A stretch of 64,000 nt of DNA, taken from positions 620,001-684,000 of the forward strand of contig NZ_LRUF01000008.1 in the NCBI RefSeq assembly GCF_001550155.1, read 5' to 3'. Positions within the stretch are counted from its first letter, which is position 1. Every line of letters starts with the position of its first letter. The translations under genes and the position numbers were made by a program. Origin of the DNA: Pseudoalteromonas arabiensis. GTDB lineage: Bacteria > Pseudomonadota > Gammaproteobacteria > Enterobacterales > Alteromonadaceae. The notes under the pieces were generated by a model that had not been told where the DNA came from, made no database searches, and saw nothing but the letters and a program-made list of their open reading frames with translations. This document shows positions 8,597-18,084 of this stretch, one piece after another.

Positions 8597-9139
8597 TTAG
8601 TTTAAATTATTAGCTTCATCAATAATTTGCTGTGGGTCAATTATAGTGAAGTCTTGTTCCCACCTACAAATTGATGAACCTGCAAGCAATAAGTTTGGTT
8701 GCTCTGGATTATCAAACTTAAAAAAGACTTCTTTATTGTTAATATCTCCGTTTAATTCCTTTAATTTTTGCGAGTATTCGTGCATAGGGTGTAAGCTGTA
8801 TAGGGTTGCAGCCCATAATAAATATTCCTGCTTCTTATAAAAAAATTTAATCTGTTGAGCAGTTCTCATATCGACGAAAGGAATACCTGGTTGATCAGAG
8901 CGTATTATCCATTCATGAAAATTAAAGTTTCCATGAGCGTCTGTGTAAGTCGCATCTTTTCTTGTTTTTCCGTCACAAAAATATAAACCACGCTCAATTT
9001 TTACGTTGGCCAAAGGTTCACCATTATTTGTTAAGCGGCCTGTAACCTCTGGGCACAAATGCACTTTATATGTGCCAAACTTATCTAAAAGAGGCTGAAT
9101 TATTGTACTAAGGGATTGGAGTTTATCGATGAGTGACAT
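8597..9139 (-). CDS. DUF6795-like protein
   Basis: A 180-residue protein with no signal peptide. The centre resembles a small carboxypeptidase-regulatory-like beta-sandwich (CPEVTGRLTNNGEPLANVKIERG, TYTDAHGNFNFHEW), the pattern I associate with DUF6795. The C-terminal part (CRWEQDFTIIDPQ) is not recognised. It is 30 bases upstream of the lipase remnant on the same strand, so it may be an accessory or immunity partner of that lipase. The family assignment is from memory of the motif and the function is inference. Confidence 0.6.
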   Translation of the reverse strand: MSLIDKLQSLSTIIQPLLDKFGTYKVHLCPEVTGRLTNNGEPLANVKIERGLYFCDGKTRKDATYTDAHGNFNFHEWIIRSDQPGIPFVDMRTAQQIKFFYKKQEYLLWAATLYSLHPMHEYSQKLKELNGDINNKEVFFKFDNPEQPNLLLAGSSICRWEQDFTIIDPQQIIDEANNLN

Positions 9140-9321
9140 TTGAACCTCTTAATTTATAAATGGAATTACGAGGTATTGCGTAAAAAAGTGTTGTACGCAG
9201 AATATCAACATTCCATGTCAATATTGCCAGCATTCTATAGTCTAGGTGAAAATATGCAATCAATTTTAGAGTGATGTAATAGATTATGTTGCACTAAAAT
9301 TACACAGAATGAAATTAGTAA

Positions 9322-9420
9322 GCCTGTACTAAGGCTAAATATGTTGAGACAGGCAAAGCTAGAGGTGCTGTTTTAGGAGGTACTGGGCTAGGCTATCTTG
9401 GAGGTTATACAATAATGTAG
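9322..9420 (+). pseudogene. Possible effector C-terminal remnant (glycine-rich tail)
   Basis: A 32-codon open stretch without a start codon ends in a stop and encodes TKAKYVETGKARGAVLGG followed by TGLGYLGGYTIM. This looks like the glycine-zipper tail of membrane-acting toxins or effectors. It stands 90 bases before a small membrane-protein gene on the same strand, the usual place of an immunity gene. The rest of 9140-9509 shows no gene. Too short for certainty. Confidence 0.35.
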
Positions 9421-9509
9421 TGTAATTTTTGGTTTACCTTTTGAAGGAGCATTCTTTTGTGGTGTGGTATAGTTACAGGCGAGTTAATATATTAGGTTGT
9501 TGAAAAATA

Positions 9510-9856
9510 ATGGAACCTATTAAAGCATGGTTTTTGACTCTATTTCTTACGTCTGCTGGCCTTTTCTTTCTTATAATATTACCAATGCTAATAGCTATAA
9601 AAGATAAGAAAACACAGCTAATAGATGATGGTAATCTTTTTTACTCATTAAATATCATAACTGCAGGTAGCGGCGCATTGCACTACGGTTCTATCTTTCT
9701 ATTCGACTGGTATGCAAGACGCTATAAAGTAATGGAGAAAAGAGAAAATGCCCCCCAAACTTGCAGATTTGGTTTAAGCTTTATTATGTTTTATTTATAA
9801 CATTTAGCTCAATGTTTTTATTGGCATGCCTTATGGCATATTTTTATTCAGATTGA
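9510..9856 (+). pseudogene. Small membrane protein, frame broken at a six-C run
   Basis: As written, the frame from 9510 stops at 9800 (96 residues), with an unconvincing end after KRENAP. Adding one base in the CCCCCC run (9751-9756) opens a frame to 9856 reading PPNLQIWFKLYYVLF and ITFSSMFLLACLMAYFYSD, a good amphipathic-plus-transmembrane ending. The intact protein would have about 116 residues and three membrane helices: 8-30, around LNIITAGSGALHYGS, and the C-terminal one. The break may be a true mutation, a phase-variable tract or a sequencing error. Its position after an effector-like tail suggests a former immunity protein, which is inference. Confidence 0.6.
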
Positions 9857-9869
9857 CCGTTATTCTTCT

Positions 9870-10490
9870 TTAATTTGATGGCACTGACACTAATTGCATA
9901 ACCTGCTGGTAAGTGCTTTGCCAGTCTTGATAATTAACAGGCACTGCATGGTAAGTTCCTTTATCTTCAATAACTAAAGAAGGAAAACCTTGGATAGGCA
10001 AACTCCTAACCTCGTTTATTTCATTCATTAGTAAAGAATTTATTTTTTCACTTTGAATTTCTGTAATAAAGGTCTTTTTTGCTAAACCAATTTGCTCGGC
10101 AAGATTGGCAAGCGTGCTTATATCAGATGGGTTTTGTGCATTTAGGTAATAGGCTTTTTGAATTGCGTAGAGCATCTCAAGCTCTTTGTTGTATTGCCTT
10201 GCAACAAGCACAGCACGGCATGCTGGGTAAGTTGAGCGGCGTGGTTGAGTATTCAACCAAAAATCATGATTAAACTTAGTGCCAAGCTGCTGTTCTATAC
10301 GTTGCCATGTTTGCCGTAAAAATTGCTGCATGTCTTTAGGCATTGGTTCATCATAATCAGGCGCAAGGCCACCCACTTTATATTCAATAGCGAGTTTATC
10401 GCCAAGGGCTTCTCTAAGTTTTAACCAGCTTTCTCTATAACCCCAGCACCAACTGCACATAGGGTCATATACATAAATCAGCTTTGCCAT
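9870..10490 (-). CDS. DsbA-family thioredoxin-fold protein
   Basis: A 206-residue protein with the active-site pair C12-S-W-C15 right at the N-terminus (VYDPMCSWCWGYRESW), a helical insertion domain and a cis-Pro region (LPIQGFPSLVIEDKG). There is no signal peptide, so this is a cytoplasmic DsbA/FrnE-like oxidoreductase or isomerase-like protein rather than periplasmic DsbA. It starts directly after the stop of the diguanylate cyclase gene, so the two are likely cotranscribed. Substrate unknown. Confidence 0.85.
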   Translation of the reverse strand: MAKLIYVYDPMCSWCWGYRESWLKLREALGDKLAIEYKVGGLAPDYDEPMPKDMQQFLRQTWQRIEQQLGTKFNHDFWLNTQPRRSTYPACRAVLVARQYNKELEMLYAIQKAYYLNAQNPSDISTLANLAEQIGLAKKTFITEIQSEKINSLLMNEINEVRSLPIQGFPSLVIEDKGTYHAVPVNYQDWQSTYQQVMQLVSVPSN

Positions 10491-11570
10491 TTAGCTCACC
10501 TCATGAAAATCAGACACGACCACATTACGCCCTTTTGCTTTGGCTCTATACAAATTATCATCAGCTTGCTTTATGGCTTTACTAAATTGATTACCATGTT
10601 CAAGGCTTGCAATACCAATACTGCAAGTAATAGAAATAGACTGGCCAACATCATAAGCTATTTGCTTATTCGATACGTATGCACGTAGCTTTTCAGCAAC
10701 ACCATGGGCTGTTTTCAAACTTGCTTTTGGTAATAGAATCATAAATTCTTCACCGCCATAGCGTGCTTTTATATCTGTGCCACGTAATTTATCGTGAAGC
10801 ATGGAAGTAAAGGCAATTAAAACCTGGTCGCCAAAGTCATGACCATAGGTGTCATTGAGCATTTTAAAGTTGTCTAAGTCGATTAATAACACAGACATAG
10901 GTAAATAACTGTTAGCTTCTGTATCAAGCCTTGGCTGAATGTGTTCATAAATATAACGTCGATTGGCAAGGCCTGTAAGTGGGTCTGTTAATGCATCTCG
11001 CTTCTCTATCAATGTAATGTCTGCAATTTTTTGATGGCTCTTTTTTCTAAAGTATTCACTTATCGCAGAAAATAAAATAACCAGTGTAAATGAGGCCAAA
11101 AAACGAGAAACTTCAACATCGCCATACTGCACTTGCCCAAAGTTGGGGCCAAATAACATCAGTAAAGTACTGATATACATCACCGCCAATAATGCACTGC
11201 CAAACATCAGCCCCAATGTGACATAAGAAACCACAGGGTAAAACATAACCCAATAAAGGGCTGTATTCTCTTTACCTCCAGTGTAGATAAGAGAAATACA
11301 CAAAAGTAAAACGATCGACATAATAATACTGGCAATTATCATTAAGTTGCCTGTTTTAAAATAATACAGCAAACACAGTACGATTGTTATATCACTAACA
11401 ATTAACATCACAGTTAGTGGCATTTCATAAATATGGAAATTAGAAATGACTAATGATGTAATCAATACAAGTGCAAAAAATGCCATTGTAAACAAGGTAA
11501 AGGCACGGCGTTGCTTATCCGCCGTGTCAACGGTTTTTGTGGTTACAGCTGCAAGCCAATTTTGATCCAA
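10491..11570 (-). CDS. Membrane diguanylate cyclase (GGDEF)
   Basis: A 359-residue protein: several transmembrane helices in residues 25-180 form an N-terminal membrane sensor, followed by a GGDEF domain (about 190-355). The active-site loop is GGEEF at 272-276, and RGTD at 263-266 gives an intact RxxD product-inhibition site 5 residues before it. DPLTGLANRRYI marks the domain start. It should make cyclic di-GMP. The gene lies 22 bases after a chemoreceptor gene on the same strand and just before the DsbA-family gene. Confidence 0.93.
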   Translation of the reverse strand: MDQNWLAAVTTKTVDTADKQRRAFTLFTMAFFALVLITSLVISNFHIYEMPLTVMLIVSDITIVLCLLYYFKTGNLMIIASIIMSIVLLLCISLIYTGGKENTALYWVMFYPVVSYVTLGLMFGSALLAVMYISTLLMLFGPNFGQVQYGDVEVSRFLASFTLVILFSAISEYFRKKSHQKIADITLIEKRDALTDPLTGLANRRYIYEHIQPRLDTEANSYLPMSVLLIDLDNFKMLNDTYGHDFGDQVLIAFTSMLHDKLRGTDIKARYGGEEFMILLPKASLKTAHGVAEKLRAYVSNKQIAYDVGQSISITCSIGIASLEHGNQFSKAIKQADDNLYRAKAKGRNVVVSDFHEVS

Positions 11571-11592
11571 TACAGTATAATTCCGTTGTTAA

Positions 11593-13482
11593 TTAAACTT
11601 TAAAGGTTAAAACGAGCTTTTCTAGCTCATAAAACTGTGCTTTAAGTTTCGTGCACTCATTCAAGGTGTTATTTAAGTTATTTTCACCTTGGTTAGACAA
11701 CTCACTAATTGAGTGAATATCGCTATCGAGGGTTTGTATAACATGATTTTGTTCAGTCGTAGCGTTAGCAACACTGTGATTTACTTCATCTATTGACTCT
11801 ATAGCATGGGTGACTTCAGACATTTTTTCGCCCGCAACATTGGCTTGTGCCACACTTTTTTCACTGTCTTTTATACTCGCAGTCATTACTTCTACTGCCG
11901 AGGCTGAACCCTGCTGAAGCTGCGAAATCATCTCTTCAATTTCTTGCGTCGATTGTTGCGTACGATGTGCTAACTGACGCACTTCATCTGCTACAACGGC
12001 AAAGCCTCGCCCTGCTTCACCGGCTCTGGCAGCTTCAATCGCAGCATTAAGTGCCAGTAAATTAGTTTGCTCACTCACCCCTTTAATCACTTCAAGGATC
12101 TGACCAATACTTACGGTATGCGCATCTAGGCTGTTGATTGTTTTTTGTGCTTGTTCCATATTGCGTGAAAGTGCATTTATCGCAGCAAGGTTATCTGCCA
12201 GTGCAGCCTGACTTTGAAGCGATTGGTTATTAGCACGTGTAGCAAGTGTTGATGCATGACTTGCACTGTTGGATATTTCCACCGCACTTGAAGTAAGCTC
12301 GTTAATTGCGGTTGCCACGTTATCAGTACGTTTAGTTTGGTCTGCGTACATAGCTAATGTGCCTTGAGTCTGGTTAACCAAGCTTTCTACTAGGCGCTCT
12401 AACTCTACCGTGGTGTTTTTAACTTGCTCGATAGAGCCATGAATTTTTTCAATAAAAGCATTAAAGTAGTGACTTAGTTCACCAAACTCATCGTTGTTTT
12501 CAACTTCGAGGCGGCGGGTCAAGTCCCCTTCACCTTGAGCAATGTCTTTAATGGCATCGTTTAAACGCTGCATTGGGCGCATTAAATAACGAAGTAAGAA
12601 CTGCATCATTAGCACAATGGCGGCGATACCGATTAACATATAAATGGCCGCCATGTTTCTAAATGAGGCCACCGATGAGTAAGCAATTTCTTCGTTGATC
12701 ACCACGCCTAAATACCAGTCAACGTTTTGAATTCCTTTAATTTTAGTGAACGACACGAGTTTTTCTAAACCACCAACTTGCACTTCAACAAACTCAGATT
12801 GTAAAGACAGACTTTTACCAAATAAATCGCGCATGTTCTTATCGTTAAATTTTGTGTCTGGGTGGCTTAATATGCGCCCTTCACTGTCGAGTAAAAATCC
12901 ATAACCAAACCCTAAAAAGTCAATTTCGTTAACGATCTTTGTAATAGTTTTCATATCGATATCGGCACCTGCAACCCCACTAAAAACACCATTGGCTTGC
13001 ATAGGGGCAACAGCAGAAATAGTTAGCTCGTTAGTGGTTACATCAATATAAGGGGCAGTAAACGCGGTGTTTGTTTTGTTTTCAACAAGCTTGTACCACG
13101 GACGAGTCGTGGCATCGTAATCAGGTGGTAATACAACTGATTGGTCATTCAAAACAAAGGTACCATCGGTAATACCAATGTAGGTGTTTTTAAAATCGCC
13201 TGCTTTATCCGCTGTGTTTAGCTGTGTCAGTGTTAGGCTTTTACTGTCTCCTAACTGATAAGTTTCGGCAACAGATGAAACAATAGCCAGCTTCGCGTTT
13301 AGCCAATTTGCTATATTTTGCGATACCGATTGAGAAATCTCTTGAAGAACGAGCGAAAGCTGCTCCTGCGTTTGGCTACGCATAGAGATGAAATTGTTAA
13401 TGGTAAATAAACCGAGCACTATCACTAAAACCAGTGATGCAGCCACAGTTACCTTGGTGGTAAATTTAAGAGTGCTTTGCAT
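11593..13482 (-). CDS. Methyl-accepting chemotaxis protein with dCache sensor
   Basis: A 629-residue chemoreceptor: N-terminal membrane helix (about 10-30), periplasmic dCache-type sensor (about 35-275, with [17 protein letters not shown] and [19 protein letters not shown]), a second helix ([21 protein letters not shown]), HAMP (about 300-352) and the signalling domain, with its hairpin tip at [20 protein letters not shown] and [20 protein letters not shown]. The upstream region carries the same palindrome as the sugar genes at 15 kb, which suggests that it senses a ligand linked to that pathway (inference). Confidence 0.95.
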   Translation of the reverse strand: MQSTLKFTTKVTVAASLVLVIVLGLFTINNFISMRSQTQEQLSLVLQEISQSVSQNIANWLNAKLAIVSSVAETYQLGDSKSLTLTQLNTADKAGDFKNTYIGITDGTFVLNDQSVVLPPDYDATTRPWYKLVENKTNTAFTAPYIDVTTNELTISAVAPMQANGVFSGVAGADIDMKTITKIVNEIDFLGFGYGFLLDSEGRILSHPDTKFNDKNMRDLFGKSLSLQSEFVEVQVGGLEKLVSFTKIKGIQNVDWYLGVVINEEIAYSSVASFRNMAAIYMLIGIAAIVLMMQFLLRYLMRPMQRLNDAIKDIAQGEGDLTRRLEVENNDEFGELSHYFNAFIEKIHGSIEQVKNTTVELERLVESLVNQTQGTLAMYADQTKRTDNVATAINELTSSAVEISNSASHASTLATRANNQSLQSQAALADNLAAINALSRNMEQAQKTINSLDAHTVSIGQILEVIKGVSEQTNLLALNAAIEAARAGEAGRGFAVVADEVRQLAHRTQQSTQEIEEMISQLQQGSASAVEVMTASIKDSEKSVAQANVAGEKMSEVTHAIESIDEVNHSVANATTEQNHVIQTLDSDIHSISELSNQGENNLNNTLNECTKLKAQFYELEKLVLTFKV

Positions 13483-13683
13483 GACAAACCTGTTTGTTAT
13501 TTTTTTCGTTGTTAGCTATTTATTTTTAACAAATTAAAACCACTTTGTCTTATAAATTTAGGCTAAAACAGTAAAAACGTCCCAATTTAAAGTAAACGCT
13601 TTCTATATAAATCAATTACTTTGTTAACGGCAGGCAGCTTTGCTACTAAAGTTAATAAATGAAATATGTTCAAATTAACAGTT

Positions 13684-13693
13684 GGAACGTTCC
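13684..13693. promoter_or_regulatory. Palindromic operator upstream of the chemoreceptor gene
   Basis: GGAACGTTCC, a perfect 10-base palindrome, lies about 200 bases before the chemoreceptor start. On the opposite strand its 14-base context TAGGAACGTTCCAA is identical to the site at 15172. The ACGTT centre is typical of LacI-family operators. A weaker partial match (AACGTCCCAATT) lies near 13576. Apart from this and the terminator, 13483-13827 holds no gene. Confidence 0.6.
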
Positions 13694-13782
13694 TAATGAC
13701 AACGCAATATTTGCATCTTGAATACGTATTCATTAAGCAGTTGTATCATGTAAATTTACTTATTAAGTATTCATTAGGCACA

Positions 13783-13808
13783 AAAAACCCCGCAACATTG
13801 CGCGGGGT
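13783..13808 (-). terminator. Terminator of the sugar transporter gene
   Basis: Read on the minus strand, CCCCGC, GCAATGTT-type loop, GCGGGG and TTTTTT form an intrinsic terminator 20-45 bases after the transporter stop. Confidence 0.85.
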
Positions 13809-13827
13809 ATTCCATCATTAAAAGTGA

Positions 13828-15099
13828 TTATGCAATACGCTTTTTCCAGCTATCAGCTAAGCGAACCACGTTTAGTCCATACCAAGCAATAAATGCGTAG
13901 CAGACTACAGGAACGAAGAAGCTCTGTTGAATACTCACAGTGTCGGCAACAACACCCTGTACTAATGGTACAAGTGCACCACCAACGATGGCTAAACATA
14001 ACCAGCCCGAGCCTTTACTCGTCAGTGAACCCAGGCTTTCGATTGCAACTGAGAAGATTGTTGGGAACATAATTGAGTTAAATAAACCAATTGCCAGTAC
14101 AGAATAAAGCGCCACATTACCTTCAGTGAAAATAGTCACGAGCAATAATACAATTACCATTATTGCATTAAAAAATAATGCTTTTGAAGGGGCCACTTTT
14201 TGTAGTGCCGCAGAGCCAATAAAGCGACCTACCATTGCACCGCCCCAGTAGTAAGCAATCAAGCTTGCCGCTGCATGCTCTTCAAGGCCTGCAATGTGTG
14301 CTTCACCAAAATAGTTAACTAAGAAGCTACCAATTGATACCTCAGCACCCACATAACAAAAAATCCCCACAACACCCATTATTAAATGTGGCGCTTCTTT
14401 AAGGCTGTGATTTTTTGCTTTGCAGTCTTGCTCTTCTGAATGCTCAGAAATCACTGGTAATTTAAAAAATGCAAATACTACTGCAATTGTTAAAAGCGCT
14501 GCAGCTAACATCAGATATGGGACTTTTACAGACTCAGCTGTTGCAGCATTCGCAGCTAATGTGCCCGCTGTACCGAAGAATAAAATCCCCCCTACATAAG
14601 GGCCAACAGTGGTACCTAATGAGTTAAGCGCTTGTGCTAAATTTAGACGTGATGACGCGGTTTTTTCTGGACCTAGCGCAACAACATAAGGGTTAGCTGA
14701 TACTTGTAATACCGTAATACCCGAGGCTAACACAAATAATGCACCTAAAAATAACCAGTACTCATGCACAACGACTGCTGGGTAAAATAACATACAGCCA
14801 ATTGAGGCCACCACAAGGCCTGTTAGTACGCCATTTTTATAACCAAGCTTTTTCACCAACATACCCGCAGGTAATGACACAATAAAATAAGCACCAAAAA
14901 AGCAAAACTGAACCAGCATCGCTTCTGTATAAGTTAAGTCGAACACCCCTTTTAAGCGTGGGATCAACACATCATTTAGAACTGTGATAAAGCCCCATAA
15001 AAAGAACAGGGTTGTCATTGCCGTCAGTGGTAGCAGATAGTTTTTATTTTGCTGCGAGCCATCGGCGACAAACGATTGGTTTGTATTAATTTCACTCAC
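13828..15099 (-). CDS. Sugar:H+ symporter of the FucP/GluP MFS family
   Basis: A 423-residue, 12-helix permease. The start of the first helix and loop (LFFLWGFITVLNDVLIPRLK) is the signature of the fucose/glucose/galactose symporter family, and later segments such as ASGITVLQVSANPYVVALG and LGTTVGPYVGG agree. The gene is divergent from the AGE isomerase and fructokinase genes with a palindromic operator in the shared region, so the cargo is probably mannose or a related hexose (inference). Confidence 0.9.
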   Translation of the reverse strand: MSEINTNQSFVADGSQQNKNYLLPLTAMTTLFFLWGFITVLNDVLIPRLKGVFDLTYTEAMLVQFCFFGAYFIVSLPAGMLVKKLGYKNGVLTGLVVASIGCMLFYPAVVVHEYWLFLGALFVLASGITVLQVSANPYVVALGPEKTASSRLNLAQALNSLGTTVGPYVGGILFFGTAGTLAANAATAESVKVPYLMLAAALLTIAVVFAFFKLPVISEHSEEQDCKAKNHSLKEAPHLIMGVVGIFCYVGAEVSIGSFLVNYFGEAHIAGLEEHAAASLIAYYWGGAMVGRFIGSAALQKVAPSKALFFNAIMVIVLLLVTIFTEGNVALYSVLAIGLFNSIMFPTIFSVAIESLGSLTSKGSGWLCLAIVGGALVPLVQGVVADTVSIQQSFFVPVVCYAFIAWYGLNVVRLADSWKKRIA

Positions 15100-15171
15100 G
15101 TGGTTTTCACTCCGTTAACAAGTTGCGTTCGATTCTACACATTGATGTAAAAATAGCACAAGGATTTAATA

Positions 15172-15181
15172 GGAACGTTCC
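15172..15181. promoter_or_regulatory. Palindromic operator in the divergent sugar promoter
   Basis: GGAACGTTCC lies 73 bases from the transporter start and 57 bases from the isomerase start. With its flanks it gives TAGGAACGTTCCAA, identical to the chemoreceptor site on the reverse strand. It is probably bound by a LacI-type repressor not encoded nearby in this window. Confidence 0.65.
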
Positions 15182-15237
15182 AATTATTAAATTTCCTGCT
15201 ATGATTGTATTATCTTAAATATTTAGCTGGAGAAGAT

Positions 15238-16458
15238 GTGCAAACCGTCAACTTCAAATCGCTGCCTTTTTTACAACAGCACATAAAAGATACGCTTGCT
15301 TTTTATCATCCTCATTGTGTTGATCACGCTTCAAACGGTGCGGGTGGCTTTTACCAGTATTTTAAAAATGATGGTGAGGTTTATAACAAACACACTCGCC
15401 ATTTAGTATCTAGTACTCGCTTTGTGTTCAACTATGCAATGGCTTATATCGAGTTTAAAAACCCAGACTACCTAACACTGACAAAACATGGTCTAGATCA
15501 TCTTGAAAATGTTCATAAACAACTCTCGGGTGGCTACGCATGGCTGTTAGAACAAGACGATGCCGGTTGCATCACTATTTTAGATGATACTAACCACTGT
15601 TATGGACTTGCATTTGTGTTACTTGCTAATGCAGTTGCTCTAAAGGCAGGAATATCTGAATGTGAGCAAACAATATCGCGAGTTTGGGATTTACTCGAAA
15701 AACATTACTTTGAACAACATCACAACGCGTATTTAGACGAGCGAACAGGTGACTTGAGTCAAGCAGATAGCTACCGTGGTCAAAACGCCAATATGCATTT
15801 ATGCGAAGCTTTTTTGATGTGTTTTGAAGCAACGAATAACGCCCGCTATTTAGCACGAGCCAAGCTACTTGCAGAAACCTTTACAGTTAAACTGGCTGGA
15901 AATAGCCGACAATTTATTTGGGAGCATTATTCTCACGACTGGCAACTCGATCTTGATTATAACAAGAATGATCCTAAACACTTATTTAGGCCGTGGGGAT
16001 TTCAGCCAGGTCATCAAACTGAATGGGCTAAACTGTTACTGATTTTAAATCGCCACATTGATGAGCCTTGGCTCGTTGAACGTGCCAAAAGTTTGTTTGA
16101 TAAAACACTTACTGTTGCATGGGATAATCAGTATGGTGGTATATTTTATGGTTTTTCTCCAGATAAACAAATTTGTGATAGCGATAAATATTTTTGGGTT
16201 CAAGCCGAGTCGTTAGCCGCAGCAGCCCTACTCGCTGATGCCACAAATGATGAAACCTATTGGCAATGGTACGAAAAGATTTGGCAGTACAGCTGGCAAC
16301 ATATGGTCGACCATAAGTACGGTGCTTGGTATCGAATTTTATCTGTCGATAACCGACCTTTTAGCGATGAAAAATCCCCCGCAGGTAAAACCGACTATCA
16401 TACAATGGGTGCCTGTTACGAAGTTTTAAGAACGATTAGATTGAGGAATGCAAAATGA
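15238..16458 (+). CDS. AGE-family sugar isomerase (mannose isomerase-like)
   Basis: About 406 residues of the N-acylglucosamine 2-epimerase fold, an alpha/alpha barrel. Family motifs include RFVFNYAMAY, NANMHLCEAFLMCFEAT, RPWGFQPGHQTEWAKLLL and KYFWVQAESLAAAALL. Members interconvert hexoses such as mannose and fructose. The fructokinase encoded 4 bases upstream of this stop codon, overlapping, and the divergent permease support mannose isomerase. I chose GTG at 15238 because GGAG stands 5 bases upstream; the frame is open to a TTG at 15205, which has no SD. Confidence 0.88.
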   Translation: MQTVNFKSLPFLQQHIKDTLAFYHPHCVDHASNGAGGFYQYFKNDGEVYNKHTRHLVSSTRFVFNYAMAYIEFKNPDYLTLTKHGLDHLENVHKQLSGGYAWLLEQDDAGCITILDDTNHCYGLAFVLLANAVALKAGISECEQTISRVWDLLEKHYFEQHHNAYLDERTGDLSQADSYRGQNANMHLCEAFLMCFEATNNARYLARAKLLAETFTVKLAGNSRQFIWEHYSHDWQLDLDYNKNDPKHLFRPWGFQPGHQTEWAKLLLILNRHIDEPWLVERAKSLFDKTLTVAWDNQYGGIFYGFSPDKQICDSDKYFWVQAESLAAAALLADATNDETYWQWYEKIWQYSWQHMVDHKYGAWYRILSVDNRPFSDEKSPAGKTDYHTMGACYEVLRTIRLRNAK

Positions 16459-17408
16459 GTTTAGTGTGTTTTGGCGAAGCATTAATTGACTTTCTATCAG
16501 ATGGCAAACAGCCTGAGTCATTTACCAAATACGCCGGTGGTGCCCCTGCAAACGTGTCGGTGGCTGCTGCTAAACTCGGTTTAAAAACAAGCTTTTGTGG
16601 TATGTTAGGCGATGACATGTTCGGCCATTTTATAAAAGATGAACTGACTCAACATGGCGTAAATACCCAGTATTGCCAATTTACCGATGCAGCAAAAACA
16701 GCCCTTGCATTTGTTTCATTAGATGAAAGCGGTGAACGCTCGTTTAGTTTCTACAGGCCCCCTGCCGCAGACTTGCTCTATCGGGTTGATGATTTTGAAC
16801 ATAGCATGTTTTCTGAACACGCCATCATGCATGTATGCAGCAATAGCTTAACGGAACATAACATCTATCAAACAACTATTTATGGCCTAACACAAGCCAA
16901 AAAAGCGGGTGCTATTTGTAGCTTTGATATGAACCTACGTGAGAATTTATGGCCAAGCATGCGTCATACACTTGATCGTATTTGGCATGTCATATCGCTC
17001 TCAGATATTGTGAAACTTTCACATGAAGAACTGGAATTTTTAAATAACCGCAGTCACAAAGACCAACCATTCGAGCACACTATTAAAACCATTTTAAAAG
17101 CTGGGGTTAGCTGTTTGTTGGTGACCAATGGTGGCGAAGCTATTCGATATTACCATGCTGATTTTACAGGTGAAGTCACTCCACCAGCCACCAAGGTTGT
17201 TGATACCACAGCCGCAGGCGATGCATTTATTGGTGGTATGCTGGCTAAAATTGGCCAGTATTGCCCCAATAAACAGAGTTTTAAAGAATACTGTCAAACC
17301 CAAAGCAATATCGAAGAGACGATTGCTTACGCAGCTAAAGCAGGTGCTTTTGCAGTCAGTCGCTATGGCGCATTTGCGTCATTGCCAAGTGCTCAAGATT
17401 TAATCTAA
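16455..17408 (+). CDS. PfkB-family fructokinase
   Basis: A 317-residue ribokinase-fold sugar kinase. The N-terminal FGEALIDFL and YAGGAPANVSVAAAKLG are the first PfkB signature and substrate loop; KVVDTTAAGDAFIGGML is the second signature, with the catalytic Asp in AAGD. ERSFSFYRPPAADLL fits fructokinases. It would phosphorylate fructose made by the preceding isomerase. The start overlaps the isomerase stop (ATGA), so translation is coupled. Confidence 0.93.
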   Translation: MSLVCFGEALIDFLSDGKQPESFTKYAGGAPANVSVAAAKLGLKTSFCGMLGDDMFGHFIKDELTQHGVNTQYCQFTDAAKTALAFVSLDESGERSFSFYRPPAADLLYRVDDFEHSMFSEHAIMHVCSNSLTEHNIYQTTIYGLTQAKKAGAICSFDMNLRENLWPSMRHTLDRIWHVISLSDIVKLSHEELEFLNNRSHKDQPFEHTIKTILKAGVSCLLVTNGGEAIRYYHADFTGEVTPPATKVVDTTAAGDAFIGGMLAKIGQYCPNKQSFKEYCQTQSNIEETIAYAAKAGAFAVSRYGAFASLPSAQDLI

Positions 17409-17420
17409 CCTAGTATAATG

Positions 17421-17446
17421 CACGGTATTAATTACTTAATACCGTG
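17421..17446. terminator. Inverted repeat after the fructokinase gene
   Basis: CACGGTATTA and TAATACCGTG form a 10-base-pair stem between convergent genes. No T-run follows, so termination strength is uncertain. Confidence 0.5.
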
Positions 17447-17469
17447 TTCAAAACATAACCTTTAGCTAA

Positions 17470-18069
17470 TTATTTAACACCTATTTCTACTGTCATTGTA
17501 CTTTCTTCAGATTGGCCAACATAATAAAAAACATAATCCTGCCATGCAGCATCAGAACGCAATTGCTCTGCAATCAGAATCGCTTGCTCAATTGATTCTG
17601 AGTCTTGCTCTGCCGTCAAATCTAAGTGGCAAAGTGTTTCTCTACACTCTACATTTATAAGGTCCAATTTGGCTAGTTGCTCATTTGAAGAGAAAAGGTC
17701 ATTTAATTTAAATGTCATTTCATCAGCCCATTCATAGTTCACCTCTTGCTCGTCAAAAGGGACTTTCTCAATGTTCTTAGGGCTTTTATCTATAACAATA
17801 TCACTGCTGGTAATGACTGGTTGCTCTCTTTTTTCAGTGCTATTGCTATCCAACGGCGTTGTCGTTTTCATATTAGTTGATTCTAACTTGCCATCATTAT
17901 TTATGTTTGTAAGTTTTTTACTTTTAGCAGCTACATCTTTATGTTCAACTAAAACTGAGTTTTCATCTTTTTTATTTTCCTTTAACTTAGTGACTTCATC
18001 TGTTTGCCCAATAAAATAGATACATGTGAGTACTATCACCAGAAATACAATGACTAATTTAATTTTCAT
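17470..18069 (-). CDS. Membrane-anchored periplasmic protein of unknown function
   Basis: About 199 residues: a single N-terminal membrane helix (MKIKLVIVFLVIVLTCIYFI), a charged Lys/Glu/Asn-rich linker (about 25-100), and a small C-terminal domain with a Cys pair (NVECRETLCHLDLTAEQD) and a hydrophobic last strand. The pattern of an ECR..LCH segment followed by a short alpha/beta fold recurs in Alteromonadales lipoproteins, but I cannot name it. I chose the ATG at 18069, with GGGAGAG upstream, over one 5 codons earlier. Confidence 0.7.
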   Translation of the reverse strand: MKIKLVIVFLVIVLTCIYFIGQTDEVTKLKENKKDENSVLVEHKDVAAKSKKLTNINNDGKLESTNMKTTTPLDSNSTEKREQPVITSSDIVIDKSPKNIEKVPFDEQEVNYEWADEMTFKLNDLFSSNEQLAKLDLINVECRETLCHLDLTAEQDSESIEQAILIAEQLRSDAAWQDYVFYYVGQSEESTMTVEIGVK

Positions 18070-18084
18070 ATCTCTCCCAGCCAA

